NCBI GenBank assembly: GCA_020744425.1
Contig: JAGMUV010000026.1
Span: 868,001 to 932,000, forward strand
Direction of reading: 5' to 3'
Source: Dactylonectria macrodidyma
Taxonomy: Eukaryota; Ascomycota; Sordariomycetes; Hypocreales; Nectriaceae
DNA: 64,000 nucleotides
Below the pieces are notes generated by a model. It did not search any database, was not told the origin of the DNA, and saw nothing but the letters and a program-made list of their open reading frames with translations. Positions 63,680 through 64,000 of the stretch are shown here, piece by piece. The position numbers and the translations under genes were made by a program. How positions within the stretch are numbered: the first letter of the stretch is position 1; each line of letters begins with the position of its first letter.

Positions 63680-64000
63680 GGATTGAGACCCAATATCAAT
63701 GGGTTTTGTGTCAACCTAGCACCGATACACGAATGCAGACATTGAACAAAAGATCAGTGTAGATTGAGGACCATCTCTTCTATCTAAGGAGCGACGAGAG
63801 TCGGTCTCTTATACCTGTGTTCAGTCTGCCGATCTCATAGCAGCAGGCTGTTACCTGACGCTAGGTATGGTGTAGCGTTCACGCTGACCGTGAAGCTATT
63901 CACGATGGTCGTGATCCTTGCCCTTGACCTAAGCGAAGGTCCCCGGAGCTTGACATTTTGAAAGATTTTTCGAGTGCCAGGGCTGGAAAATCGTTTAACC
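63680..64000. other. hAT upstream region and a possible second hAT end at the edge
   Basis: 63816-63925 matches 38803-38905, placing the transposase gene in the same family as the end at 39096. At 63978 the sequence CAGGGCTGGAAAATCGTTTA looks like the left terminus of another hAT element that continues beyond the window, preceded by TCGAGTGC. It could also be internal to the first element. Confidence 0.5.

Overview
The window is nuclear DNA of a filamentous ascomycete (Pezizomycotina). The evidence is short GT-AG introns of 50-95 bp, small multi-exon genes of typical mould families (Uds1, LaeA-like methyltransferase, RTA1, DHA2 efflux pump, fungal C6-type regulator), and fungal transposon classes (pogo/Fot, hAT, Helitron, Copia). 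No rRNA, tRNA, CRISPR, prokaryotic operon or telomere was seen. Base composition is near 50% GC outside a few AT-rich elements, so there is no sign of heavy repeat-induced point mutation.

Layout. 1-4.5 kb: 5' end of an unknown gene, a long AGT microsatellite and an eight-exon DMT/triose-phosphate-type transporter with a 6-nt exon. 5-10.4 kb: repeat-rich block with a solo LTR, a Helitron-type helicase cut at its 5' end by that LTR, an unknown ORF split by a small hAT element, and a DUF3716-like gene. 10.8-12.1 kb: secreted protein gene. 13.6-15.7 kb: decayed Copia element. 15.9-28.4 kb: accessory gene island with an MFS efflux pump, a regulator without its zinc cluster, RTA1, a LaeA-like methyltransferase, a truncated P4-ATPase and an integral membrane protein gene split by a solo LTR. 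28.4-32.6 kb: no gene recognised. 32.6-34.9 kb: Uds1 septation protein. 36.1-36.7 kb: intronless, bacterial-looking acetyltransferase.

37-49.3 kb is a transposon graveyard. A pogo element (39530-48104) was invaded by a solo LTR. That LTR was invaded by a hAT element, and the hAT by a Fot element. A second hAT-like element entered the pogo separately. Each insertion is supported by target-site duplications. The pogo abuts a Helitron fragment that carries another solo LTR and a palindromic MITE. 49.4-51.3 kb: F-box/ankyrin-repeat gene. 52.5-55.0 kb: apparently intact pogo-like element with a complete DD35D transposase, a C-terminal SAP motif, and a possible second convergent gene. 56.6-59.6 kb: large C2H2 protein. 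60.3-64 kb: hAT remnants, including a frameshifted hAT transposase.

The host genes do not form a recognisable pathway. Efflux pump, regulator, RTA1 and LaeA-like methyltransferase together are typical of accessory regions near secondary-metabolite loci, but no backbone enzyme is present. The strongest candidate for something undescribed is the SAP-pogo element at 52468-54974. Exon positions were read by hand from splice motifs, frame and family resemblance, and no database was searched.
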